A stretch of DNA of 64,000 nucleotides from Lojkania enalia (Eukaryota > Ascomycota > Dothideomycetes > Pleosporales), in contig ML986578.1 in the NCBI GenBank assembly GCA_010094045.1, positions 1,116,001-1,180,000 of the forward strand, in the 5' to 3' direction. Every line of letters begins with the position of its first letter. Position 1 is the stretch's first letter. This document shows, one piece after another, positions 12,544-24,250 of this stretch. A program made the translations under genes and the position numbers. Below the pieces are notes generated by a model. The model was given only the letters and a program-made list of their open reading frames with translations. It was not told the DNA's origin and made no database searches.

Positions 12544-13610
12544 TCAATCCCAATCGCTATCGTCGTCAGCCCCAACTGCTCCTCGTCTAATCTTGCTCGA
12601 ACCGGAGGCCTCCACATCTCCCGTCTCACGGCGGAGGCGCGGATCGCCCTTACTAACTGCTCCTACATCTGCCAAGACTTTCTCTAAATCTATAAAAATA
12701 AGCAAAGTCAGCATAGCATTTCAGTGATTTCGATTGCGAGTCCCAATCATCCTGCGAAGCTAGAAAAATAGGACTTGGCTCCGTAGTAGCTGGCGGTTCC
12801 CTAGGGCGTCTGCATTTCAAGGCCTCCTGCACAAGTCGAATCACTCTTGCAGTCGGCAGATCGATTGGGAGGAAACTAAAACAACTCACCAGCCTCTTTC
12901 GTCTGCTTCCCTCGAAGCTCGCGCAACGTCACAATCTGCCGCTTAATGTCGCCATCCTTGTACACAAGCACTGTAGGCGTGTTCTTCTCAGGGTAGCCCT
13001 CGATGCACAGATCTGCCCGAATCTGGCAGAATTTGACGTCCCCGAAGCGCCGCGCCAATTCACTCCATAGATCAATCAATATGCGAGATTCGACATTAGT
13101 TCCCTGCGATGATGTCAAGAGCACAAACACGTAGGCGTTGCTTGAAGCTTCAGTGACATCCTTGGAGTAATCCGGTTTCTGCAGGTGATATACCTGGTTG
13201 TAAATAGACGCTGAATTAATTGTCGATAACTCTTCGAAGCGTTTCTTCCTATAGGCTAGTCAATCATGCGGCGTTCTAAATTCCACATCTTGGATCAAGT
13301 GGTCTGACGCGCCTGTACTGCTCCAAAAACGCCTCATCTTCCTCATCTTCGAGCTCAGCCAGCTCATCTATGTCTTTGCCTTCAAGCCGATTCTCATGCG
13401 CTAATCTACGGGCTTCCAACAATGCTTCCTCTATCATTGGAGTCGGCGATGGTGGTTTCTCGGGAATAATCCCGTGCTTGCGTAGGATGTCATTCCTACG
13501 CCAATCCATGTTAATGCAAGGCTACGTTCGTGAGTTGCTATCGCTTACCATTCTGTATCCGCATTTGGATCATCTACTGGGACGTTGACTGGGACATCAG
13601 GCATCTGCAT
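12544..13610 (-). CDS. PLP2: Phosducin-like protein PLP2 (thioredoxin-fold chaperonin cofactor)
   Basis: Four exons (13610-13549, 13495-13309, 13244-12890, 12689-12544) give 249 aa with the frame closing at every junction. The N-terminus has the family motif WNDILRKHGIIPEKPPSP, split across intron 1. An acidic helix (GKDIDELAELEDEEDEAFLE) follows, then EQYRRKRFEEL and a thioredoxin-like domain with YVFVLLTS, ILIDLWSELARRF and NTPTVLVYKDG. The acidic tail ends DDDSDWD. In yeast and animals PLP2/PDCL3 assists the CCT chaperonin in folding actin and tubulin; the cytosolic role here is inferred from that. Intron 2 could alternatively use a GC donor four bases away, giving YRKKR, but the GT-AG reading (YRRKR) is preferred. 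An upstream ATG two codons from the second Met was chosen as the start. Confidence 0.95.
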
Positions 13611-14598
13611 CTCCCCGGCAATAGTGCCTCTGGAGACTTGATTCTCGCTGGCACGCTGGGAAAGGAAAACGGGAGGTGAGCCTTGGCTACGGTGAGCGGA
13701 AGCTATGTAGCAGAAAAAGGGTTTTGAAGAACGTGTGGAAATTAGCACGGGGAAACACACAATGGGAGTCGCAAATCGTAAAGGCGGAGGGTTGCCTCAC
13801 AAGGGCTGACGACGCTAAGTGACGTTGCGCCACAAAAATTGTGGGACCAGTGTGTAGGTTGCTTGTATATTGAAAATAACTGTAATATTAGTAAGCTTGT
13901 AAGATTAAAAGCAACCACTTAAGAAGTTGAAGAGAACCCCAACAATTCTCTTCCAAAAGGTGCTGCACCCTACTTATCTCCTTTAGAGAAAAAATCTCTT
14001 TAAATTCAAAGAGTTTCTTATTATTGGATTAAAGATAGGCGTATTGACCATGTTATTTTGATGATATTCTTGCTGAATTGGCGATTATGAAAAGTAAATC
14101 TCCAAGCAACTTATACTGGATGAGATTGTGAGGTGCGTTGCACTACCAAGGCCACAAAGTACCCTGCCAATTCCTTACTCCAGTCGGAAAGAACACTTGG
14201 AATGCCTGGACATAAATTGTGCCAGCTCAGTGGCGGTGATCACGATCTTTATAGATGATGAATAGGGCCGAGGTAGCGGTTGCGCTCAACCACTTCAACA
14301 CACATATGAGAATAGATCAACAGCCCATGTCTGTGGCAGCGCATCATCGTGATAATCGTCCATTTAATAACTTAGCGAAGGGGATGAAGGCATTTCTCAA
14401 AAGTAAATCGCCATAAATGACTGGTTGACATAGTATGTAACGATAGACGACGTCAACAACGCACCACACCTTTGTATCAACCTTCCCATGACCAATGCGG
14501 CAACGTACCCGCATGCTAAACGAAGAAGTCAGTAGATATTTAGCAATTTAGTAACACCCTAGATACACGCTGAACTATTCGCGACCGCCTGGTTACTC
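13611..14598. other. Intergenic, partly AT-rich
   Basis: This stretch lies between the PLP2 start and the stop of the DUR3-like gene. The segment at about 13860-14110 is noticeably AT-rich compared with its surroundings. No gene, RNA or terminal repeat could be recognised. Confidence 0.5.
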
Positions 14599-16976
14599 CT
14601 AGAAGAATTGGCCATTCTTCTGAGTATCATACGACTGCTCCACTACCCGATCTGTCTCGTCAAATGCATCATCGCGCCGAACAGGAGGGATGGGCCGATC
14701 CAATGCATCGAATCGGTGCCCTTTGATCCCCGAAAGGATATAGAGAAATACAAGACGAAGTCCGCATGCACCAAAGCCCCAGAGTAGGCTTCCAACGGGG
14801 GCAGCAACAAAAGCACCTAGGATTATATTAGCGAGAAGTAATGGTTGAGATATTGTAGCGTAACCCGTACCGAAGGCACTCCAATCGTTTGCATAAAGTC
14901 CGTTTTCTAAGAGGAGCAGATCTCCTGCTAGATCGGTATTGCCGTCGTAATACACCAGGCCAAACAAGAAAATGGTGAAGATGCCTCCCAGCCCGCCAAC
15001 TACGAAGTCAAAACCGCGCCACCAGTAGAATTTGTCTGATAACCCAATGACCAGGCAGGGAATAACCGAAGCGCTAACAAGGTCGCTTATGAGGAAGATC
15101 TGAAGGATGTCGGGGCTTTTGAGCGCAACAACGACGACTGGTACAATGAACACGACAACGAGACCTCGAATCACCCAGAGGTTAAGCTTGTTGCGGAAGA
15201 GATCATTGCTCCCAGTGCTAATCATCGCACTCTGGAAGCTGTCGAAAGCTGCAGTGGATAGCGACACAACCATAACGAGGACAATACCAACGACCCACGC
15301 GGGTAATTGACCGAGAAGAAGAAAGAATGCAAGGTAGCCCCCTTCTTCGTCACCAATTGCCAAGGCTCCAGACCATACCGCAAGCAAGCCCGTCACGCCA
15401 ACGAGAGTTAGGATACAGCAGACGGCTGGGCGGGTTAGCGACTGCATATTTCAAAGAAATATAAAGACAACTACCTGCACTGGCGATAGAGACGCCAATC
15501 CAAAGATCTTGATCGGTTCGTGAGGCAAACGTCCGCATCCAGAATCCAGAAAGGAAGAAGTCATTCGTCAGGATGGCTACCGGAAGAATGTAGATAAGCT
15601 GCCATCCAAGAAGGCTAGGCTTGAGGAAGCCAGATTCTTCAATGAGACTTCGGTCAATGTTAGTTTCGACACCAACTGTAATGACGCCGAGGATGATAAG
15701 GCCCACGACCATTGTTCCCTGGATATTATCTGTCACGAAAGAAACGCGGAAGCCACCAATAGCTATAGAGAGTTAGTAGTTTCTCCGTTACTTTATTCTG
15801 ATACATACATGTATAGATAGTCGTTACTGCACATTCCACAATGACAGCTGGAAGTCCATCTAACCCCGTTAGGGCAGTGATGATCTGCTGCAAAGCAGAG
15901 AGCTCGGCAACCATATACAGGAAGAGCGTAATAAGAGTACAGATGCTCAAGAAGAGTCCTCCAACGGCTCCATATCTTTGTCTTGTCCACTCTGTAAGGA
16001 CGAATCCTTCCGGACATTTCTTCCGAATGATAGGCCCAAGAAGACCAAATATCAAAAGTGGTAGAGATGATGAGAGCGCATAGACGAGCAAGCCTTGAAC
16101 ACCACAGATCGTAGCAATTTGAGGGTAAGTGAACAATATGCCGGATCCGAGAGCTAAAAGTTAAAGGTCCTAGGTCAGCTTCAGAAACGATGCAAAGGAA
16201 GGATTCATAGGGGGGGGAGTAGCGGCAGCACGTTCCTCACGCAAGTATTATCTTGATCGAGTTCTGACGGTACTTCTCAGCTTTGCCTTAACCGACCGGC
16301 CCATGATGCTTAAGCAGACCAACACGAGCATCCGGAAACCAGTCTCAGACTCGGCGCCCGCAGTGTAGCCGCACAAAAGTACTCTCATGAACCCCGCCTA
16401 TTGGTGTTGTAAAGTTGGTAATCAATAGCCGGGGATACATTCGAGTAGCCTTTGCGAGAGATCTCAAATACGAACCTGTCATTGAACCTCAAGATGCTTG
16501 CTCGATCTGATCCCTGCATTTTGCTGATTATGCGTTCTGACACTCCGTCCGAAGGGTCGGTCATAAAGGTGATACCGATGCTGCCGCTGCCCTCTTTCAA
16601 GATCTCAGGATTGCACAAGTGCACTCACCCGACGCTATGAAGTTGAGAGCAAGGGGAATGCCTAGTCGCCGTTAGCTGAGTCATTCAAATACCGATTCGT
16701 TCCGATTAGGTTCATTGCATATGGATCGATTGATCCGGGAGATTTCAAATTTCGACAGCAGAGTTAATGTGCACTCTAACCTCTTTGCGTCTTGTTGCTC
16801 GATAACCATTCTGTCTTGGACTGGTGTCGCAATCGCCATGCAATGTAACATCCCGTCACACTTTGTGGCTATGTTAGCTTCTTTGCGATAAATGTCGGCG
16901 GCCCGGTCACCTACAGGAATGCTCCGTAAGTAAGATAGATAATGGCATTTGATGCTTGTGTCGAAGGAACACCCAT
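14599..16976 (-). CDS. Sodium:solute symporter, DUR3 (urea) transporter-like
   Basis: Six exons (16976-16915, 16860-16781, 16661-16629, 16153-15809, 15762-15475, 15425-14599) give 544 aa. The protein is almost entirely hydrophobic helices. Family-like segments include LNFIASALGSGILFTYPQ, joined over intron 3, GPIIRKKCPEGFVLTEW, TSIGGFRVSFVTDNIQG and VGVTGLLAVWSGA. These are typical of fungal members of the solute:sodium symporter family related to the urea/polyamine transporter Dur3. It is shorter than typical Dur3 proteins (about 650-700 aa), so substrate assignment to urea is uncertain. It should act at the plasma membrane. Intron 3 is 475 nt, far longer than the other introns, but the flanking protein sequence is continuous. 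Confidence 0.88.
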
Positions 16977-17685
16977 TTTTGCCCGTATTAGACTACAATG
17001 ACGGAGATTTTCGGTGGGCGATCTCGTGCTTTTAAATACCTGCCTGTCGCTAATCCGCTTTTGCTTTTTCTTTCGTCGGCCTTCCCTTTTCGGGCAGTTA
17101 CATCACTAGTGGACGGCAACAAGCTCTCTGTTCACAACGTCAACCTCTTATTAATCGCTTCTCCTAGCAAAATCCATCCACACGTGGAAGCGTCATTGAA
17201 TGCAGTCCATAGAAGGCCAATTGAGTAAGCTACTATGTAAAGCTGCAAATCTGGCCTTGAAACTTGACTCGTTTTTGCTTTTGCGTTCTATTTGCGCACG
17301 GAAAGGCTTTCGAACTTGTTCGGAATCGAAAATGGGACTGACTCTTAACGATTGAGAATCGAATAATAGCCAAATGTTTCGTTACAAGTGTAAGAGCATC
17401 CCAACATCACATTCTTAGGAATCCTCACTGTACACAGCTATGAACAAAGCATAATGTTTCTCCAAATTCTGAGCAATCAAAGTATCCCACACGAAGTTCC
17501 AAGGTGCTCCTTAACGCTGCAAAATGCCTCCGGACAAGAAATTATACACCAAGCTGAGCGCGCTTGAGCCGTCCCCATAGTCCCGCCCTAACTCATATAT
17601 TCGTGATGTCGTGTGATCGCTTCGCTATAGGCTAAGAAAGATGCAGGCAAAAGACTGAGGTCGCAGAGAATAAATGAGGAAACGA
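16977..17685. other. Intergenic region upstream of the DUR3-like gene
   Basis: The stretch spans the presumed promoter of the minus-strand symporter and the 3' flank of SNX3. A short plus-strand ORF (16998-17228) has no recognisable content. No GATA cluster stands out by eye. Confidence 0.5.
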
Positions 17686-18223
17686 TTACCATGCGTGGCG
17701 GTCCCAGTTTGGATCTGAAAACCGTCAGTTCTCACGTACTACGGGGACTGGGAAGAATTACCGACCTTGCACGAATGCAGCCAGCACCTTACTGCCCGTC
17801 TGTAGCAGAGGGTGGCCCACCACAATTTGCAGGAACCGCTGCAAGCCTTCCCTTCGATGCTCTATCACGTCGTCCGAAAATCGGTTCGTAAGGACCTTGC
17901 CTGGGAGTGGAGGTATCGTAACCCTAGCGGATTCGCGCTCTAAGATATCACGGAAAGCTTCAAATTCACTATATCGACGACGGACTGAGGAGGACTTCAA
18001 TTTGAACGCTGGAATATTTGTGCGCATTACAATCTCGTAGGTGGTGTACATGCCCCGGCCAACGCCATGGGTCATTGGATTTCGGACCTGCACGCGATGT
18101 GGTGAGCCTCGTGAGGAAGTTGTTGTCGTGGGGTGGACAAAGTACCTCTATTTCCAAGAAATTCTCTGGTGGGCCGTACAACTCCTCAAAGGATTGCTGG
18201 CGCGCATCAGGCAAAGACTGCAT
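17686..18223 (-). CDS. SNX3: Sorting nexin-3 (SNX3/Grd19)
   Basis: Three exons (18223-18146, 18087-17766, 17714-17686) give 142 aa, the usual size of fungal SNX3. It starts [19 protein letters not shown] and is essentially one PX domain. Visible elements are [20 protein letters not shown], the phosphoinositide-binding [14 protein letters not shown], the proline loop IPPLPGK, and [11 protein letters not shown]. The short last exon supplies [12 protein letters not shown]3 binds PI3P on early endosomes and works with retromer to recycle cargo such as iron transporters. That role is inferred from the family. All junctions are canonical GT-AG. Confidence 0.96.
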
Positions 18224-18772
18224 ATTGGTCTAGGTTGACAACACTTTGGTGGTCAACAGGCGTTGCGCATGCAATGAGGGAATGGTGGGGCAGAGCGCCT
18301 TCTAGGACGGAACATTCTGATCACGCGAGTCATACATCAATTACATAATCACTCCTATTAATTGCGGCTCTCGCTCGAATAAGCTACGTTCTGTCGCGAG
18401 GCTGAATTTTCTATCTACATGTACGCGACGCCCTGTTCCGTCTCTTAGCGGCGCATTTCTTACCGTGTGACGGCTCCATTACCCTTGGGGATTAACGACC
18501 ATGAACGCTGAGGAGGGATCTGGAAATGGCAATATCTACTTCGAATCTCTAACCGACCCATAATCCATGCCATGCAACTCCCATCATTTGCTCCAGGATA
18601 GATTCATCTTAGCACCAGCCCAGCAAATTTCCTCGCGCCCACGGTGGTTTCCATGGATAACGATATCGACGTTGTGGTCCAATGCGAGCATATTGTTTGA
18701 GTTTGCTTGCTCGAGTTTCTGTCAGCTTCAGAAAAAGCCAAATGCAGGAGAGCGAGTGGAGATATCTCCTCA
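18224..18772. other. Intergenic region between SNX3 and the RRT8-like gene
   Basis: The stretch contains the SNX3 upstream region and the 3' flank of the next minus-strand gene. No further gene or repeat is seen. Confidence 0.5.
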
Positions 18773-19782
18773 CTACTCTGACTTCTTAGCTAGTTCTGTT
18801 TGGTTACGCAGAGTTGGCGCGGTGGTTTCTCTCTGCTCCATGTCAGAAGCCCACAGTGCAGCGCCGACAGTATTCGTAAAAGTAAAGAATATGCCAGCAA
18901 CAGGAACGAGTTCAAGAAGTACTGCCGGCACGCCGAAACTAATGAATGTCAGTACGAAATCCCTAGTAATGGTTGAGCTGCTCCAGTTCCCTCACCCCGT
19001 ATACGCAGCCTTCCTTTGGTCCACAAAAGCATCCCTCTCTTTCTTGCCCATCTGCTTTAATTGAAAGTATCGAGCATGTGCTGTCGGTCCGAACTTGCGC
19101 CCCTGAAGTATCACGAAGAGAATGGTCCCAATAATTGGTATGAAGTTAAGAGGAAGGTAGATGAAGTATCGAATAATTGCTTTTGGTGTGAAGCGTTGGA
19201 ATGGCTTCTTGACAATTTTTCCCAACTTAGCAACCGGGTCGTTTCCAGACTTAATTTGGCGCTCGGTCGAGACGAGCGCGGTAAGATTGCGGGAGAGAAG
19301 GGTCTAATAACCATTAGCTAATCTGGCTAGAAATATGCCTATGACAACATACGCTGTCGAAGGTGTCGATGAGGGCTTCGTCGACCAGGAAGTTCTTGCT
19401 AAGAACCGAAAAGATAGTAGAGCTCTCACTAAGTACCAAAAGAACAGTTGTAAGAATAGCGAGCGGGCCGTTGAAAATGGTCAAAATAGCGGCTTGAGGA
19501 ACGTAGGCTACAGCAAACATGAGCATGGTAACGCCCACACCAAGAGAGATGGTTGGGAGGAGTTTCTCGGCAAGAGGCTTCCATAAGCTGCGGTGGGTGA
19601 AGAAGTACACAATGCCCTTTCTTCGCGTTAGTTTCCCGTCTTCTGTGTTTGTCTTTTCCACTGCGGAATACTCAGCTTGCCTTAATGGGATAGACGTATG
19701 CACCGGATTGGACCGCATCTTGCGTCAACACCCTTGCTTGCTCGAATTCCTCTTGCACGACCTCCTTGACTTTCTCCGACAT
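18773..19782 (-). CDS. Polytopic membrane protein, RRT8/EI24-like
   Basis: Four exons (19782-19681, 19616-19353, 19303-18996, 18938-18773) give 279 aa. The N-terminus (MSEKVKEVVQEEFEQAR) is charged. About four to five hydrophobic helices follow: PTISLGVGVTMLMFAVAYV, IFNGPLAILTTVLLVLSE, YFIYLPLNFIPIIGTILFVI and VLLELVPVAGIFFTFTNTV. The segments THRSLWKPLAEKLLP and KFGPTAHARYFQL resemble fungal proteins grouped with yeast Rrt8/Lds, the EI24-like family, which are linked to lipid droplets and the spore wall. This assignment is by recollection of the family and is moderate. Intron 1 joins YPIK to GIVYFF only with a GC donor (AAG|GCAAGC), making it a GC-AG intron. Confidence 0.78.
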
Positions 19783-21094
19783 GTTTGCGACAATTCGTCT
19801 CTTGGATTGACAATCTTAGGTGTGGTTTAGGGATATGACTAGTGTGGAGAAGAGGGCATAATGTTGATAGTTACCTACCTACGGCTTGAGCTTCGAAACG
19901 TGGACGTAGAAGCGGATTGCTTGGGTCTTACGTCACCCCACCATCATCCCAAACGACCTGAAATTTGGGCCTGGCCAAGCAACAATTTCCCATCTGCTAC
20001 GTACCTGAACGCAATCTCCGCTCTATAGTGAACCAAGTATTGCCGTTATTGTAAATAAAGAGTACCTCCATGTCCGCCGGAATATCCCTATCACGGGCGA
20101 CCTTGGCCTAAGGTCTACCTCGTTTATAACCCTACAGGTAGCTATAGGCGTCGGAGCTTTTTATCCATGACTTGTTCTCGATCTTGAGTCAAATGAATTC
20201 AAATGCCTTTAGCATAGCTAATGATGGGTGAATAGTTGATGAGACAATCATAGCGCTCGGATAGCGCTCGGTGCGGACACCTTAAGGCAAGATGAATGCA
20301 TGACTGCAGACTGGCTTCCCTGCTCGGTAACAAGGTGTAGTCTTCGTACCTGCACCTACGTGGATATTTTGTTATTCTGTTACGCCGGGTAGATTATTTA
20401 CTCACCACATCCCAATCAGATAATCTAGACCCACCAGGTCTCTTTGTTCCATGGGTTAGAGATAGCTTGATAAATCCATAGACTAGCCGATCACATAACG
20501 TAAGGCTAGCGAGACATCTACACAAAACCAGGGTTGCATCTCATCATGGCACATTTCCAGCCTTCCCCGCAATGACGCAACACTAGCCACAAGCACAGCC
20601 ACGGGGACAACCCACTAACCTGCATCAGTCGGCCCCAGAGGTACTAGTCCGCTTTTGGATGAATTCGAACATCAGTTGTAGCATAATTCCCGACTACCCT
20701 TCATCCCAGGGCCTGCGCATTTGGCGCTGGGTACCTGACAAAGAGAAGGTCGAAACTGATGCCGCAAGAAGCTAGGGAGGTCGAAGAAATAGCAATTGTG
20801 ATGTCGAATGCCTGGTGGAGCGTCGATTTGCCCTTGGTCAGGATGGGCTACGGGCTTTCCTCCCGCCCAAAGGCAGTGAGTAGTTTATGCCAACTGCGGC
20901 TTCCCGGTTTTGTTTGAACTCATTAGATTTGCCTCATCATAACGTACATATTGAATATAGCTATGCCGGGAACGAATATATAAGATCCTGTAGATCTTGT
21001 TTAGCATCCCCACACGTAACAGCCGATCCAAACTTAACATCTAAAATTCATATAATTGGAATCCATTTAGTTACTACTAAATACACCAACAAAA
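19783..21094. other. Intergenic, 1.3 kb
   Basis: This stretch separates the divergently oriented RRT8-like gene and the DPR-motif pseudogene. Apart from a TATA-like box near its right end it shows no recognisable feature. Confidence 0.5.
20975..20984 (+). promoter_or_regulatory. TATA-like element upstream of the DPR-motif locus
   Basis: AATATATAAG lies about 110 bp before the ATG at 21095, a reasonable position for a fungal core promoter. The assignment rests on sequence and spacing only. Confidence 0.35.
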
Positions 21095-22211
21095 ATGGAC
21101 GAAATCAAGGCTAAGGTTAAGCAAGCCCTCCGCCAGGACCACTCTACAGATACCACATGCACTAGTACCACTGCCACTAGAGCACCTCTCAATACCCACA
21201 CTAGTAAGCTCATTTGATTTCTAAATATGCTGAAAATTTTCAACTAATTAGATATGCAGCCAACAAGCTTGACCTAACCGTCTCCATCGGACATCAATAT
21301 ACTGGAGTGGCTGGCACACATGGCACCAGTGGTGACTATTTAAACTCAACTTACTCTAATGAGTCTCGACTTGGCAATAGAATTGGCCCTTATGTCTACT
21401 ATGATAAACTAGGCGGATATGGCAATATTCCCTCTGCTGGAGGGCATCACACTACGCTACCCCACTGTAGGCTACGGTAACACTGCGGGAACAGGCGGTT
21501 AAAGTGATCCCACCGGTCCTCATAAATCCCAGTTCGCAAATCAATTGGACCCGCATGTAGACTCCGACAATGCTGGAGGCTACGGAAACACGGCTGGATC
21601 AGGTGGTTGCAGCGACCCAACCGGTCCACACAGCGCTCATCTCGCCAACAAACTTGACCCACGCGTATACTCTAACCATGCTGAAGGCTACAGAAACACC
21701 ATAGAAGCAGGTTATAGTGACCCAGCTAGCCCTCACAACTCTTACCTCGCGAATCAGGCTGATCCCCATGTTGGAGGCTATAGAAACACCACTTCAACGG
21801 GTGGCTATAATACTAATCACACTACCTTGACTGACAACTACCCAACCTACCAAGTCGATCCGGCTGGCCCTCATGATAGCCATCTGGCCGACAATGTAAG
21901 AAGACTTCAGGTGTTGTATCCAAATACCTCTTTCTAGATTATTTGTTAAATGTGGCCTGTAGATCGATCCTCGCATGGACTCTGACCGTGTTGGTGGATA
22001 CGGCAACACAGGCTCTGTCGATGGCTAGGCAACGCGGGGCAACGCCAACAACCTTCATTGTAGTGGCATGACGGGAGGAAGCACTCCTTCCGGACCGGCT
22101 TCTCATACCACCGGACCGCACAAAAGCGATATGATGAACGAGGCAGACCCACGTGTCGACTCAAATCTCGATGGTAGCAAGACTTATGGTGGTAACCACA
22201 CCATGGATTAG
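21095..22211 (+). pseudogene. Decayed DPR-motif (dehydrin-like) protein gene
   Basis: The locus begins with MDEIKAKVKQALRQDHS and ends with KTYGGNHTMD followed by a stop at 22209-22211. Between them are at least six degenerate repeats. The pattern is GPH-S-LANK-DPRVDS, followed by GGYGNT and a Gly/Thr spacer; examples are HLANKLDPRVYSNH, YLANQADPHV and MMNEADPRVDSNLDG. This repeated DPR block is the hallmark of Aspergillus dehydrin-like DprA-C stress proteins. The copy is broken: a TAA falls in frame after GTGG near 21501, the frame changes between the first repeats and later ones, and a TAG follows GSVDG near 22027. Two candidate introns (starting about 21204 and 21896) still have usable GT and AG ends. 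Some breaks could be unrecognised introns, but not all are easily explained that way. Confidence 0.72.
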
Positions 22212-22999
22212 AGTGCGGCCTCTGGTTATGATGCGGAGTCTACTGGGTATGAAGACGGAATAGATGAATGAATGAATCCCCGGCTAGACATTGTCTGAGT
22301 TTGCTATGGGTACTATGTAGGTGCATAGATACCACTTTATGATGATTCTATCGGCCTATTTAGGTAGAATTAATGAGATGGCTCACGACTTAATATTGCG
22401 TTTTCGTGATGATTATGAACTTCGCTGGTCTTGGCAAGATATCAGTGCTTGTCAGCATTCATATAAGCGTTCTGCCAGCTCTCCGCTATCTAATGAGACA
22501 ATGACTATGAAGAATGTGCTTAGTTGAGGCTGAATTACTCCATCGAATAGAGAGGTGCCATTGGTTCTTTGCAAGATACTGCTCTACACTAAATACTTCG
22601 TGATACGAACACCCACGGATTAGAACGGAGGAGTACTAGTTTGTTGGTTCTAATCTAGTTTAGACACATGCTTATTGAACCCTACACTCTAAAGTTGTGT
22701 GTGACAGAGGTATGGGTCTACCTCTCTAATCACCACGCGCAATTGAGTGTCGTGTAGCACATGCATAACATTATGTTGAAGTAAAGTACGCAAGTATGGA
22801 ATCAGGTATCAAGAATATCAATACATGACGTCGTAGATATGTGTTGAAGTGATAATAATCTACATATCGTACCGCCGTTCTAAAAACCTGCTAATACATC
22901 AAATGCTGATCAAATATATGTATTGATCAGAATAGAGAAATATGTTGAACATATACATTCCCCACAATGGATATTGGGATTAGGAGTGATAAGTTGATA
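22212..22999. other. AT-rich intergenic region
   Basis: This AT-rich spacer lies between the DPR-motif pseudogene and the LIP5 stop. It contains two small inverted repeats near 22906-22954 and no gene. Confidence 0.5.
22906..22954. repeat. Two adjacent small inverted repeats
   Basis: An imperfect palindrome CTGATCAAATA...TATTGATCAG spans 22906-22930, and a second one, ATATGTT-G-AACATAT, spans 22940-22954. They lie about 50-90 bp beyond the LIP5 stop, so they may belong to its 3' flank. Confidence 0.5.
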
Positions 23000-24250
23000 T
23001 TATAACGCACGGTTAGCGTCCTCAACGGCTTGAGCTCCTACCATCTCATTCCGCTTTGCTGCTCGCTTTTTCAAAATATTCTCAATGAAGGCTTCGCCGG
23101 CTTTGTAGCTCGAGCGCACTAGAGGGCCAGATGCACAGTATAGGAAGCCCATGTCTAAAGCTCTCTGGCGCCAGAGCTCGAACTGGTCGGGTGTGATGTA
23201 GGCGTAGACGGGCATGTGGCGCTTGGTTGGGCGCATGTACTGGCCGAAGGTTACGACATCTACACCATTCTTTCGCAGTTCCCTTAAGGCACCCCAAATC
23301 TCCTCCTCTTGTTCACCGAGGCCGAGCATCATACTAGTCTTTGTAATAAGATCTGGGCTACCTTCCTTTGCTGCCCTTAAAACGTCCAAACTCTGCCGGA
23401 ACTTGGCTCTTCGGTCCCGTACATATGGAGTGAGTCCTTCGACCGTTTCGATATTGTGTGCGTATACGTCGAGCCCACTCTGCGCGACCAGTTTCACCAT
23501 CTCAAGATTACCTGCATAATCTCCCGTCAACGCTTCTACTAGCATCGTCGGCGCCTTTTGTTTGATCTTCATAATCGTCTCGGCAAAATGTCGTGCGCCA
23601 CCATCTGCCAGATCATCCCGGTCCACACTAGTCAGGACCACGTATCCGAGACCCCACCTCCGTAGAGCTTCAGCAGTGTTCTCTGGTTCGTGGGGATCAA
23701 GTGGCGGCGGTGCTTTCGAGGTCTTTACGGAGCAGAACCGGCAACCGCGTGTACATGTGTCGCCCATGAGCATAATAGTCGCCGTAGCCGCACTCTTCGA
23801 ACTTCCACCCCAGCAGTCTGAGATATTTGGGCACCGAGCTTCTTCGCACACGGTGTGTAGATTTAAGCCTCGTAGATCGTTTTTTATCTTCTTGTAATTC
23901 CGATTGCCTCCCGGTATGGGTGTTTTTAGCCATTCTGGCAGGCGAGTAATAGTCTTCTTTTTGCCTTCCGGGCCGACCTGCGCAGTGCGTATTTCGTATG
24001 CTTCGGAGTGTGCTAGAGGCGCGTCGGCGGAAACGAAGTCGGCGAACGAGGGCCCAGCATTTAATTTATCCTGAAAACTTGTTGCTGGTCGTTGAGGCTT
24101 TGAGGTTGATGTTGGCGTTGTGCTCGAGGAAGGGTCGAAAGTAGTGGCAAAAGCCCTCGAGAACTGGCATGGTGTTGAAGAGACTCTAGAAAGTAAAGAT
24201 ATTGGCGAAGAACCAAACAGACATTGCGATCGGCGGATTGAAGCCGCCAT
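23000..24250 (-). CDS. LIP5: Lipoyl synthase, mitochondrial
   Basis: An uninterrupted 416-aa ORF. Residues 1 to about 40 are Arg/Ser-rich and lack acids, as expected for a mitochondrial presequence. The auxiliary [4Fe-4S] cluster motif is [13 protein letters not shown] (C135, C140, C146). The radical-SAM CxxxCxxC motif is CTRGCRFC (C166, C170, C173). The C-terminal RSSY serine that also ligates the auxiliary cluster is present in [15 protein letters not shown]. The enzyme inserts two sulfurs into octanoyl groups on lipoyl domains of pyruvate and 2-oxoglutarate dehydrogenases and the glycine cleavage system. It is intron-free, unusual in this window. It is transcribed divergently from SEC21. 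Confidence 0.98.
   Translation of the reverse strand: MAASIRRSQCLFGSSPISLLSRVSSTPCQFSRAFATTFDPSSSTTPTSTSKPQRPATSFQDKLNAGPSFADFVSADAPLAHSEAYEIRTAQVGPEGKKKTITRLPEWLKTPIPGGNRNYKKIKNDLRGLNLHTVCEEARCPNISDCWGGSSKSAATATIMLMGDTCTRGCRFCSVKTSKAPPPLDPHEPENTAEALRRWGLGYVVLTSVDRDDLADGGARHFAETIMKIKQKAPTMLVEALTGDYAGNLEMVKLVAQSGLDVYAHNIETVEGLTPYVRDRRAKFRQSLDVLRAAKEGSPDLITKTSMMLGLGEQEEEIWGALRELRKNGVDVVTFGQYMRPTKRHMPVYAYITPDQFELWRQRALDMGFLYCASGPLVRSSYKAGEAFIENILKKRAAKRNEMVGAQAVEDANRAL

Noticed and set aside
16998..17228. 76-codon plus-strand ORF upstream of the DUR3-like gene
   Set aside because: Short, no domain, and it lies in the promoter interval of a well-defined gene.
18567..19064. 165-codon plus-strand ORF
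   Set aside because: It is antisense to exons 3 and 4 of the RRT8-like gene, whose exon chain is well supported.
21904..21955. Possible CRISPR-like or satellite array in the DPR-motif region
   Set aside because: The repetition is at the protein level with degenerate codons, and matches the DPR-motif family rather than a DNA repeat array.
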